Positions 24,776 to 32,437 of a DNA stretch of 34,905 bases are shown here, in pieces. The stretch covers positions 1 to 34,905 of the forward strand of contig NZ_CACSIP010000044.1 of NCBI RefSeq assembly GCF_902705885.1, given 5' to 3'. A model generated the notes under the pieces. It worked only from the letters and a program-made list of their open reading frames with translations. It had not been told where the DNA came from and did not search any database. The first letter of the stretch is position 1; each line of letters opens with the position of its first letter. Origin of the DNA: Mycolicibacterium austroafricanum (GTDB lineage: Bacteria; Actinomycetota; Actinomycetes; Mycobacteriales; Mycobacteriaceae). The position numbers and the translations under genes were made by a program.

Positions 24776-26197
24776 ATGACGACAATGGCCCCCGAAGAGG
24801 TAAACGAATCACTCGATCCTCGTGATCCGCTGCTGCGACTGTCGACGTTCTTCGACGACGGCAGTGTCGAACTGCTCCACGAGCGGGACCGCTCCGGCAT
24901 TCTGGCCGCGGCCGGCACCGTCAACGGTGTGCGCACCATCGCGTTCTGCACCGACGGCACCGTGATGGGTGGCGCCATGGGCGTCGAGGGCTGCAAGCAC
25001 ATCGTCGACGCCTACGACGTCGCGATCGAGGAGCAGAGCCCGATCGTCGGCATCTGGCACTCCGGCGGCGCGCGACTGGCCGAGGGCGTCAAGGCGCTGC
25101 ACGCGGTCGGCCTGGTCTTCGAGGCGATGATCCGGGCGTCGGGCTACATCCCGCAGATCTCGGTGGTCGTCGGTTTCGCCGCAGGCGGCGCCGCCTACGG
25201 CCCCGCGCTCACCGACGTCGTCATCATGGCGCCGGAGGGCCGGGTGTTCGTCACCGGCCCCGACGTGGTGCGCAGCGTGACCGGTGAGGATGTCGACATG
25301 GCCTCGCTCGGCGGTCCGGACACCCACCACAAGAAGTCCGGTGTCTGCCACATCGTCGCCACCGACGAGCTCGACGCCTACCAGCGCGGTCGTCGCCTGG
25401 TCGGACTCTTCTGCCAGCAGGGCCATTTCGACCGCAACAAGGCCGAGGCCGGCGACACCGATCTGCGGGCGCTGCTGCCCGAGTCGTCGCGACGCGCCTA
25501 CGACGTGCACCCGTTGGTCGAGGCGCTTCTGGACAGCGACAGCCCGTTCGAGGAGTTCCAGGCCAAGTGGGCTCCGTCGATGGTGGTCGGCCTGGGCCGG
25601 CTGTCGGGACGCACCGTCGGCGTGCTGGCCAACAACCCGTTGCGCCTCGGTGGCTGCCTGAACTCCGAGAGCGCGGAGAAGGCAGCACGTTTCGTGCGGC
25701 TGTGTGATGCCTTCGGTATCCCGCTGGTCGTCATCGTCGACGTGCCCGGCTACCTGCCGGGCGTGGACCAGGAATGGGGCGGCGTGGTGCGCCGCGGCGC
25801 GAAGCTGCTGCACGCGTTCGGCGAATCCTCGGTTCCGCGAGTCACCCTGGTCACCCGCAAGATCTACGGCGGCGCTTACATCGCGATGAACTCGCGGTCG
25901 CTGAACGCCACCAAGGTGTTCGCGTGGCCGGACGCCGAGGTGGCCGTCATGGGCGCCAAGGCCGCCGTCGGCATCCTGCACAAGAAGACGCTGGCCGCCG
26001 CCGCGCCCGAGGACCGCGAGGCGCTGCACGAACAGCTCGCCGTGGAACACGAGAAGATCGCCGGCGGCGTCGACTCGGCGATCGACATCGGCGTGGTGGA
26101 CGCGAAGATCGACCCGTCGCACACCCGCAGCGTGCTGACCCAGGCGCTGGCCGAGGCACCCGCACGCCGCGGCCGCCACAAGAACATCCCGCTGTAA
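24776..26197 (+). CDS. accD6: acyl-CoA carboxylase beta subunit AccD6
   Basis: A 473-residue carboxyltransferase of the biotin-dependent acetyl/propionyl-CoA carboxylase that makes malonyl-CoA for FAS. The crotonase-type oxyanion-hole glycines are visible in GFAAGGAAYGPALTD in the N-terminal half and KIYGGAYIAMNSRSL in the C-terminal half. VDVPGYLPGVDQEWGG is another family signature. The biotin-carrying alpha subunit is not in this window. The ATG at 24776 has AGGAG six bases upstream and is 11 bp after kasB. Its TAA begins a 16-bp tandem repeat, followed by a strong hairpin that ends the operon. Confidence 0.97.
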   Translation: MTTMAPEEVNESLDPRDPLLRLSTFFDDGSVELLHERDRSGILAAAGTVNGVRTIAFCTDGTVMGGAMGVEGCKHIVDAYDVAIEEQSPIVGIWHSGGARLAEGVKALHAVGLVFEAMIRASGYIPQISVVVGFAAGGAAYGPALTDVVIMAPEGRVFVTGPDVVRSVTGEDVDMASLGGPDTHHKKSGVCHIVATDELDAYQRGRRLVGLFCQQGHFDRNKAEAGDTDLRALLPESSRRAYDVHPLVEALLDSDSPFEEFQAKWAPSMVVGLGRLSGRTVGVLANNPLRLGGCLNSESAEKAARFVRLCDAFGIPLVVIVDVPGYLPGVDQEWGGVVRRGAKLLHAFGESSVPRVTLVTRKIYGGAYIAMNSRSLNATKVFAWPDAEVAVMGAKAAVGILHKKTLAAAAPEDREALHEQLAVEHEKIAGGVDSAIDIGVVDAKIDPSHTRSVLTQALAEAPARRGRHKNIPL

Positions 26198-26227
26198 AAC
26201 CTCTCCGCCGGAAAACCTCTCCGCCGG
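26196..26227 (+). repeat. 16-bp perfect tandem repeat at the accD6 stop
   Basis: AAAACCTCTCCGCCGG occurs at 26196-26211 and 26212-26227. The first copy shares its initial AA with the accD6 TAA stop codon. Confidence 0.93.
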
Positions 26228-26283
26228 AACGGTATTCCAGCAGGCCGTCACTCGGGCTTTCGCTGCTGGAATACCGTTCCGGC
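26223..26283. terminator. 21-bp perfect inverted repeat between accD6 and glpD
   Basis: The arm at 26223-26243 is the exact reverse complement of 26263-26283, with a 19-nt loop. This is the strongest hairpin in the window and lies between convergent operons, so a bidirectional terminator is likely. The second arm is inside the glpD coding sequence and encodes its last residues; the glpD stop is in the loop. There is no T-tail. Confidence 0.8.
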
Positions 26284-27831
26284 GAGCATTTCCGCAGCCA
26301 CGTGCTCGGCTCGCGCACGGTCTCCGGCGACCAGTCCGATGCGGGTACGCCGGTCGAGGATGTCCTCGACTGTCATCGCGCCCTCATGGGTGACCGCGTA
26401 CTCGAACTCGGCGCGGATCACATCGATGCCGTCGGCGACCGGATCGGTGGGCCGTTCACAGCCGGCCTGCGCGATCACGTTGGGCGCCTCCGCGCCGTAG
26501 CGAGCCACCAGTGAGCTCGGCAGCTCAGCCGGTGAACGCAGCGTGGCCACCGGGTTGGACGGGGCGCCGACCAACGGCAGATTGCGAGTGCGGCAGGGCC
26601 CGGCGGTCAGACCGCGCAGTGTCACGGCACGGTCCACGACGTCTTCGGCCATGTACCGGTATTCGGTCAGTTTCCCGCCGATCACGCTGATCACCCCCGA
26701 AGGCGAGTCGGTGACCGCGTGGTCCCGCGAGACGTCGGCGGTCCTGCTCTGGCCACCACTGCTCCTCGCGTCCGCATCACCCGTGTCGATCAACGGCCGC
26801 AGGCCCGCATAGGAGCCGACGATGTCGTCGTGACCCAGGGCCGTGTCCAGTGCGGTGTTGACGGTGTCGAGCAGGAACGAGACCTCCGACGGCGTCGGCT
26901 GCGGCACATCGGGGATCGGCCCGGGGGCATCCTCGTCGGTCAGTCCCAGATACACCCGGCCGAGCTGCTCAGGCATCGCGAACACGAACCTGTTGAGCTC
27001 GCCGGGGATCGGAACGGTCAGCGCCGCAGTGGGATTGCCGAACGCGGCGGCGTCGAACACCAGATGGGTGCCACGGCTGGGCCGTAACCGGATGGAGTCG
27101 TCGACCTCGCCGGCCCACACCCCGGTGGCGTTGACGACCGCGCGGGCCGTGACGTCGGTCGACTCCCCCGTCGACATGTCGGTGAGCGTGACCGAAGTGC
27201 GCGTCGCGTTCGACGCTGCGACCCGGGTGAGGATCCTGGCACCGTGCTGGGCGGCGGTGCGGGCCACCGCGGTGACCAACCGGGCGTCGTCGATGAGCTG
27301 TCCGTCGTAGGCCAGCAACGCACCGTCGAGGCCGTCGCGGCGCACGGTCGGCGCCAGGGCGACGGCCCGGTGCGCATCGATGCGGCGGGACCGGGGCAAC
27401 GTGGACGCCGGCGTGCCCGCCAGCTTGCGCAGCCCGTCGCCGGCCGCAAACCCGAATCGCACCAGCGCCCGGGAGGCTGCCGACATCTCGGGCAACAGCG
27501 GCACCAGCTGCGGCATCGCCCGCACCAGGTGAGGTGCGTTGCGAGTCATCAGGATTCCGCGTTCGACAGCGCTGCGCCGGGCGATGCCCACGTTGCCGGT
27601 AGCCAGGTAGCGCAGTCCGCCGTGCACCAGCTTCGAACTCCACCGGCTGGTGCCGAACGCCAGATCGTGCTTCTCCACCAGCACCACCGACAGGCCCCGC
27701 GTTGCGGCGTCCAGGGCGATCCCGGCGCCGGTGATGCCGCCGCCGATGACGACGACGTCGACGGTCGCGCCGTCGAGCGCGACGAGTTCCCGGGTGCGCC
27801 GCGAGGCGTTCAGAGCCGTTGCGCTGCTCAT
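26248..27831 (-). CDS. glpD1: FAD-dependent glycerol-3-phosphate dehydrogenase
   Basis: A 527-residue membrane-associated enzyme that oxidises glycerol-3-phosphate to DHAP and passes electrons to quinone. The FAD motif is VVVIGGGITGAGIALDAATR near residue 26, followed by FGTSRWSSKLVHGGLRYLA, the family's second signature. VIGGKLTEYRYMAEDVVDRA and NLPLVGAP complete the pattern. I infer that a stretch around DADARSSGGQSRTADVSRDH is about 10 residues longer than in the M. tuberculosis protein as remembered. The ATG at 27829-27831 overlaps the TetR stop as ATGA. The symbol follows Rv2249c by gene order. The 3' end forms one arm of the 21-bp inverted repeat. Confidence 0.95.
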   Translation of the reverse strand: MSSATALNASRRTRELVALDGATVDVVVIGGGITGAGIALDAATRGLSVVLVEKHDLAFGTSRWSSKLVHGGLRYLATGNVGIARRSAVERGILMTRNAPHLVRAMPQLVPLLPEMSAASRALVRFGFAAGDGLRKLAGTPASTLPRSRRIDAHRAVALAPTVRRDGLDGALLAYDGQLIDDARLVTAVARTAAQHGARILTRVAASNATRTSVTLTDMSTGESTDVTARAVVNATGVWAGEVDDSIRLRPSRGTHLVFDAAAFGNPTAALTVPIPGELNRFVFAMPEQLGRVYLGLTDEDAPGPIPDVPQPTPSEVSFLLDTVNTALDTALGHDDIVGSYAGLRPLIDTGDADARSSGGQSRTADVSRDHAVTDSPSGVISVIGGKLTEYRYMAEDVVDRAVTLRGLTAGPCRTRNLPLVGAPSNPVATLRSPAELPSSLVARYGAEAPNVIAQAGCERPTDPVADGIDVIRAEFEYAVTHEGAMTVEDILDRRTRIGLVAGDRARAEHVAAEMLAGTVFQQRKPE

Positions 27832-28403
27832 GGTTTCAGATATCCGTTCAGTGAGTGGGCGAGCTCGACACCGAGCGCCTCGCGGTCGAGGATCTTCTCG
27901 ACCATTTGGGAGGACTGGATGGTCGACTGCGTGATGAGCAGGCACATCGCGCCCATCTGACGTGCGTCGCCGGGCCGGACGCTGCCGTCGTCCTGCGCCG
28001 TCGCGATCGCCTCGGCCAGTGCCTCGACCAGGATCTGCTGACTGGTTCCGAGGCGTTCGGCGATGTAGACCATCGCCATGCTCGGCGCGTTGATGATCAC
28101 CGACATCACCACCTCGTCGTTGCGCAGGTGCTCGGCGACTGCGACCACACGGTCGACCAGGGCGGTGCGTCCGGGCCCGCGGGACGGGACGGTGTCGAGC
28201 ACCCCGGCGATCCGGACCGTCAGCAGTTCGGCGATCACCCAGCGGATGTCCGGCCAGCGCCGGTAGATCGTCGGTCGGCTGACCCGCGCCCGTCGTGCGA
28301 TCTCGGTCATCGTCGTCCGCTCGATGCCGTAGGCCAGGATGCACGCCGCGGCGGCATCCAGGATTCGCTTCTCGACACTGGCATCAGCGTTACGGATTGA
28401 CAT
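27828..28403 (-). CDS. TetR-family transcriptional regulator
   Basis: A 191-residue regulator. The N-terminal helix-turn-helix (about 10-55) reads KRILDAAAACILAYGIERTT, then MTEIARRARVSRPTIYRRWP. The C-terminal ligand/dimer domain is helical and unrecognised in detail. It is translationally coupled to glpD and divergent from the alkyl-DHAP-synthase-like gene with only 20 bp between the two starts. It therefore probably controls both. The ATG at 28401-28403 is used. The ligand is unknown; a lipid or acyl-CoA would fit the neighbours (inference). Confidence 0.92.
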   Translation of the reverse strand: MSIRNADASVEKRILDAAAACILAYGIERTTMTEIARRARVSRPTIYRRWPDIRWVIAELLTVRIAGVLDTVPSRGPGRTALVDRVVAVAEHLRNDEVVMSVIINAPSMAMVYIAERLGTSQQILVEALAEAIATAQDDGSVRPGDARQMGAMCLLITQSTIQSSQMVEKILDREALGVELAHSLNGYLKP

Positions 28404-28421
28404 GATCTGTAATACTGTAAC
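28389..28421. promoter_or_regulatory. divergent TetR operator/promoter region
   Basis: GTTAC (28389-28393) and GTAAC (28417-28421) are inverted. CTGTAA occurs twice as a direct repeat (28407-28412, 28415-28420). TAATACT (28410-28416) is a possible -10 giving a leaderless start at 28424. Binding here would block both genes. Confidence 0.45.
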
Positions 28422-28423
28422 CC

Positions 28424-30040
28424 ATGACGCGCCTCGATGCCCATCCGGACCACCCCCCGATGCAGTGGAACGCCTGGGGAGACGCCGCTGCGGCCAAACC
28501 CCTGTCCCCCGGAACCCGCGCGCTGCTCGAGCAGGCGCTCGGCATCGAGGCTCACGACGTCGACGAGCCCAGCGCCGACCAGGTCCGGCTCCGTCCATCG
28601 GCGTTGTCCCAGACCGACCGCAACGGGCTCAGCGCGATCGTCGGCGAGGCCAACGTCACCGTCGACGACACCGCACGGTTGCTTCGTGCCGGCGGCAAAT
28701 CCACTCTGGACCTGCTGCGGCGCCGCGACTTCGGCGTTCAGGACGCTCCCGATGCAGTGTTGGCGCCGGGCGACGAGGACGAGGTGTCCGAGATCCTCGC
28801 GTTCTGCGGGGACCGCAGTATCGCCGTCGTACCGTTCGGCGGCGGCACCAGCGTGGTGGGCGGACTGGACCCGCTGCGCGGAGACTTCAAGGCGGTGGTG
28901 TCGCTGGATCTGCGCAGGCTCGACGAGTTGCACGCACTCGACGAGGTCTCCTGGGAGGCCGAGTTGGGTGCCGGTCTGAGCGGGCCGGAGGCCGAACGAC
29001 TGCTCGGCGCGCGCGGCTTCGCCCTGGGCCACTATCCGCAGAGCTTCCTGTTCGCCACCATCGGCGGGTTCGCCGCGACGCGGTCGTCCGGGCAGGATTC
29101 CGCGGGTTACGGCCGGTTCAACGACATGGTCCGCGGCCTGCGTGCCGTCACCCCGGCCGGCGTCCTCGACCTGGGGCGCGCCCCGGAGTCCGCGGCCGGG
29201 CCTGACCTGCGCCAGCTGTTGATCGGGTCGGAGGGCACCCTCGGGGTCATCACCCGGGTGCGGGTCCGCGTCCACCCGGTCCCGGCCGCGACCCGGTATG
29301 AGGCCTGGTCGTTTCCCGACTTCGCCACCGGCGCCGATGCCCTGCGCGCGGTCGTCCAGACCGGCACCGGCCCGACCGTGATCCGCTTGTCCGACGAGGC
29401 CGAGACCGGTGTCAACCTCGCCACCACCGACAACATCGGCGAACAGACAAACACCGGCGGATGCCTGGCGATCACCGTGTTCGAGGGCACCGAGGCCCAC
29501 GTCGCCAGCCGCCACTCCGAGACCCGCGCGCTGCTGGAGGCCGGCGGCGGCACATCACTGGGCGAGGAGCCGGCGCGCGCCTGGGAACACGGCCGGTTCA
29601 ACGCGCCCTATCTGCGCGATGCGCTGCTGTCGGCCGGCGCCCTGTGCGAGACCTTGGAGACGGCCACCAACTGGTCGAATGTGCCGACGCTGAAAGCAGC
29701 GGTCACCGAGGCGCTCACCGCCACACTCACCGATTCGGGGACACCGGCGCTGGTGCTGTGCCACATTTCGCACGTGTATCCGACCGGGGCATCGCTGTAC
29801 TTCACGGTTGTCGCCGCCCAACGGGGCAACCCGGTCGAGCAGTGGCGCACCGCCAAAGCGGCCGCATCCGACGCGATCATGCGTGTCGGCGCCACCATCA
29901 CCCACCACCACGCTGTCGGCGCCGACCACCGGCCGTGGATGCGCGACGAGATCGGCGACGTCGGCGTGCAGGTGTTGCGCGCGGTCAAGAAGACCCTCGA
30001 CCCGGCGGGCATCCTCAACCCGGGCAAGCTGATTCCGTGA
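28424..30040 (+). CDS. alkyl-DHAP synthase-like FAD-binding oxidase (Rv2251-type)
   Basis: A 538-residue flavoprotein of the VAO/type-4 FAD family. The FAD domain contains VVPFGGGTSVVGGLDP (pyrophosphate loop) and LLIGSEGTLGVITRVRVRVH. The C-terminal catalytic region has THHHAVGADHRPWM with His494-His496, the triple-His signature of alkyldihydroxyacetonephosphate synthase, followed by KKTLDPAGILNPGKLIP. The eukaryotic enzyme swaps the acyl of acyl-DHAP for a fatty alcohol to make ether lipids. Whether mycobacteria use it this way is not established. The ATG at 28424 is probably leaderless. A lipid kinase gene follows after 22 bp. Confidence 0.9.
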   Translation: MTRLDAHPDHPPMQWNAWGDAAAAKPLSPGTRALLEQALGIEAHDVDEPSADQVRLRPSALSQTDRNGLSAIVGEANVTVDDTARLLRAGGKSTLDLLRRRDFGVQDAPDAVLAPGDEDEVSEILAFCGDRSIAVVPFGGGTSVVGGLDPLRGDFKAVVSLDLRRLDELHALDEVSWEAELGAGLSGPEAERLLGARGFALGHYPQSFLFATIGGFAATRSSGQDSAGYGRFNDMVRGLRAVTPAGVLDLGRAPESAAGPDLRQLLIGSEGTLGVITRVRVRVHPVPAATRYEAWSFPDFATGADALRAVVQTGTGPTVIRLSDEAETGVNLATTDNIGEQTNTGGCLAITVFEGTEAHVASRHSETRALLEAGGGTSLGEEPARAWEHGRFNAPYLRDALLSAGALCETLETATNWSNVPTLKAAVTEALTATLTDSGTPALVLCHISHVYPTGASLYFTVVAAQRGNPVEQWRTAKAAASDAIMRVGATITHHHAVGADHRPWMRDEIGDVGVQVLRAVKKTLDPAGILNPGKLIP

Positions 30041-30062
30041 GGCCGCGCACGCGAGGAGCAAT

Positions 30063-30989
30063 ATGACCCGCGTCACCGTGTTGACCAACCCCGCTTCCGG
30101 GCACGGCCGCGCGCCACACGCCGCCGAGCGTGCCATCACCCAACTGCACCGTCGGGGCGTCGACGTCGTCGCGGTCGCGGGCCGCGACGCCGAGCACGCC
30201 CGGCAGCTCGTCGCCGGGGCCCTGGACCGCGGGATGGACGCGCTGGTGGTAGTCGGCGGCGACGGCATCGTCTCCCTCGCGCTCCAGGTGATCGCGCAGA
30301 CCGAGATACCCCTGGCCATCATTCCGGCGGGTACGGGCAACGACCACGCGCGGGAGTTCGGGATTCCCGCGCATGATCCCGAAGCCGCCGCCGACGTCGT
30401 CGTCGACGGTGTGGCGGACGAGGTCGATCTGGGCCGCATCGTCGGCGCCGACGGCACCAACAAGTGGTTCGGCACCGTGATGGCCGCCGGGTTCGACTCG
30501 CTGGTCACCGACCGGACCAACCGGATGCGCTGGCCCCACGGCCGGATGCGCTACAACCTGGCGATGGTGGCCGAACTGTCCAAGCTGCGGCTACTCCCGT
30601 TCCGGTTGACTTTCAGCGGGCCGGGCGGCGACGAAGAGATTCTCACCGATCTGACGCTGGCCGCGTTCGGCAACACCCGCAGCTACGGCGGCGGGATGCT
30701 GATCTGCCCGGGAGCCGATCCGACGGACGGGCTGCTGGACGTGACGATGGTGGCGTCCGCGTCCCGCTCCCGGCTGATCCGGTTGTTCCCCCGGGTCTTC
30801 AAGGGCACCCATGTCCACCTCGATGAGGTGCAGACGGCCCGGGCGCGCACCATCGCCGTGGAGTCGCCGGGGATCAACACCTACGCCGATGGCGAGTACG
30901 TGTGCCCGCTGCCGGTGCAGGTGTCCGCGGTGCCGGGGGCGCTGAAGATCCTGCGCCCGCGAAGAACAGTTAGCCGACCCCTCGGTTGA
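30063..30989 (+). CDS. diacylglycerol/lipid kinase (Rv2252-type)
   Basis: A 308-residue enzyme of the diacylglycerol-kinase catalytic family. TNPASGHGRAPHAA near the N-terminus and VVGGDGIVSLAL (GGDG at 65-68) form the ATP-binding motif; IPAGTGNDHAREFG is the third signature. FGNTRSYGGGMLICPGADPTDGLLD is typical of the C-terminal beta domain. The M. tuberculosis homologue makes phosphatidic acid and feeds phosphatidylinositol mannoside synthesis. GAGGAG precedes the ATG at 30063. The last 20 bp overlap the convergent DUF3145 gene. It probably shares a transcript with the upstream flavoprotein. Confidence 0.94.
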   Translation: MTRVTVLTNPASGHGRAPHAAERAITQLHRRGVDVVAVAGRDAEHARQLVAGALDRGMDALVVVGGDGIVSLALQVIAQTEIPLAIIPAGTGNDHAREFGIPAHDPEAAADVVVDGVADEVDLGRIVGADGTNKWFGTVMAAGFDSLVTDRTNRMRWPHGRMRYNLAMVAELSKLRLLPFRLTFSGPGGDEEILTDLTLAAFGNTRSYGGGMLICPGADPTDGLLDVTMVASASRSRLIRLFPRVFKGTHVHLDEVQTARARTIAVESPGINTYADGEYVCPLPVQVSAVPGALKILRPRRTVSRPLG

Positions 30990-31482
30990 GCCAGCTGACC
31001 TCGGCGCCGACGCCGCCGTCCCGATAGGCCTCGAGGGCCTCGTCCCAGGCGGTGCCCAGCACCGAGTCCAGTTCGACGGCCAGGGTGTCGGCGCCGGATG
31101 CCATCAGCGTGCGTAGCCGCATCTCCCCGACCATCACGTCACCGTTGGCGCTCATCGCCCCGCTCCACATGCCCAACTGCGGGGTGTGGCACCAGCGGTG
31201 ACCGTCGACCCCGGTACTGGGATCCTCGGTCACCTCGAAGCGCAGCACCGACCACGAGCGCAGCGCGTTCGCCAGCTGGGCGCCGGTGCCCACCGGCCCG
31301 ACCCAGTTGGTGACGGCGCGCAGCTGACCCGGCATCGCGGGTTGCGGGGTCCACTTCAGGTTCGCCCTCGCAGAGAGGGTCGACGACAACGCCCACTCGA
31401 CGTGCGGGCACACCGCCGCGGGTGAGGCATGGATGTAAACCACGCCCGTCGCCGCGTCGGCGAATTGGTTCGCTGCACGCAT
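30970..31482 (-). CDS. DUF3145 family protein (Rv2256c-type)
   Basis: A 170-residue actinobacterial protein of unknown function. Recognisable features are VVYIHASPAAVCPHVEWALS, then LSARANLKWTPQPAMPGQLR, and WSVLRFEVTEDP. No signal peptide or membrane helix is seen. The ATG at 31480-31482 is preferred to an upstream one because AAGGAG lies six bases before it. Its 3' end overlaps the lipid kinase by 20 bp. The 118-bp gap upstream (31483-31600) contains no gene. Confidence 0.9.
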   Translation of the reverse strand: MRAANQFADAATGVVYIHASPAAVCPHVEWALSSTLSARANLKWTPQPAMPGQLRAVTNWVGPVGTGAQLANALRSWSVLRFEVTEDPSTGVDGHRWCHTPQLGMWSGAMSANGDVMVGEMRLRTLMASGADTLAVELDSVLGTAWDEALEAYRDGGVGAEVSWLNRGVG

Positions 31483-31600
31483 CTGCTGCTCCTTCGGCTC
31501 CACGAGGGACGTCTTCCCCAACGACCTGGTGAACCATTCAGAGACAGTAGATGCAGTTGTGCTGTACGTGCCTATTGTGCCTTGTGAGACGGATGTTGCG

Positions 31601-32425
31601 CTAGTCCGGTCCGAATTCTCTCAGAACTTCATCAGACAGCGCCGGCATCACGGTGTGTGCCCACTCGCCGAATTTGCGGTCGGTCAGCACCACCAAGGCC
31701 AGATCCACGCCCGGATCGACCCACAGAAACGTCCCTGACTGGCCGAAGTGCCCATAGGTGCCAGCGGAATTGCGCTTGCCGGTCCAGTGCGGTGATTTGC
31801 CGTCCTTGATCTCGAACCCCAGCCCCCAGTCGTTGGGGCGCTGCACGCCGAAGCCGGGCAGCACCCCGTCGAGCCCGGGAAACTGCACGGAGGTGGCCTC
31901 GTGGTGCATCTGGGGTGACACCGTCGCCGGCACCAGCAGGTCGCCGGCGAATGCCACCAGGTCGTCGACGGTCGAGGTCGCACCGTATCCGGCGGCCTGC
32001 GCGCCACCGTCGAGGTCGGTGTCGGCCATCCCGAGCGGTCCACAGAGCGCCTCGGCCAGGTAGGTGGCGAACGGGATGTCTGATTCTTGCTCGAGGACCT
32101 CGGCGAGCACCGCGAACCCGTGGTTCGAGTAGATCCGGCGGGTGCCCGGTTCGGCGAGCACCTTCGCCGAGGTCATCTCGTAGCCGGCGGCGTGGGCGAG
32201 CAGGTGGCGCACCGTCGATCCGGGCGGACCGGCCGCGGTGTCGAGTTCCACCGCTCCCTCTTCGACGGCCACCTGCGCTGCGCGGGCCGCCAGCGGCTTG
32301 GTCACCGACGCCAGCGCGAAGCAGTGCCGGGTGTCGCCGTGGCTGTCGAGCACTCCGGTGGGACCCACCACCGCCGCGGCGACGGTCGGAACAGGCCAGT
32401 CGGCGAGGACGTCCAGGGCTGCCAT
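31601..32425 (-). CDS. serine beta-lactamase/DD-peptidase-fold protein (Rv2257c-type)
   Basis: A 274-residue class C beta-lactamase-fold hydrolase. The SxxK motif is ASVTKPLA with Ser40 and Lys43, the second motif is IYSN with Tyr99, and the third is GHFGQSG (HxG in place of KTG). No signal peptide is present, so it is probably cytosolic. That argues against a role in beta-lactam resistance and for an esterase or amidase activity. It is separated by 12 bp from the upstream MscS gene on the same strand. Confidence 0.92.
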   Translation of the reverse strand: MAALDVLADWPVPTVAAAVVGPTGVLDSHGDTRHCFALASVTKPLAARAAQVAVEEGAVELDTAAGPPGSTVRHLLAHAAGYEMTSAKVLAEPGTRRIYSNHGFAVLAEVLEQESDIPFATYLAEALCGPLGMADTDLDGGAQAAGYGATSTVDDLVAFAGDLLVPATVSPQMHHEATSVQFPGLDGVLPGFGVQRPNDWGLGFEIKDGKSPHWTGKRNSAGTYGHFGQSGTFLWVDPGVDLALVVLTDRKFGEWAHTVMPALSDEVLREFGPD

Positions 32426-32437
32426 CGACTGAGCAGC

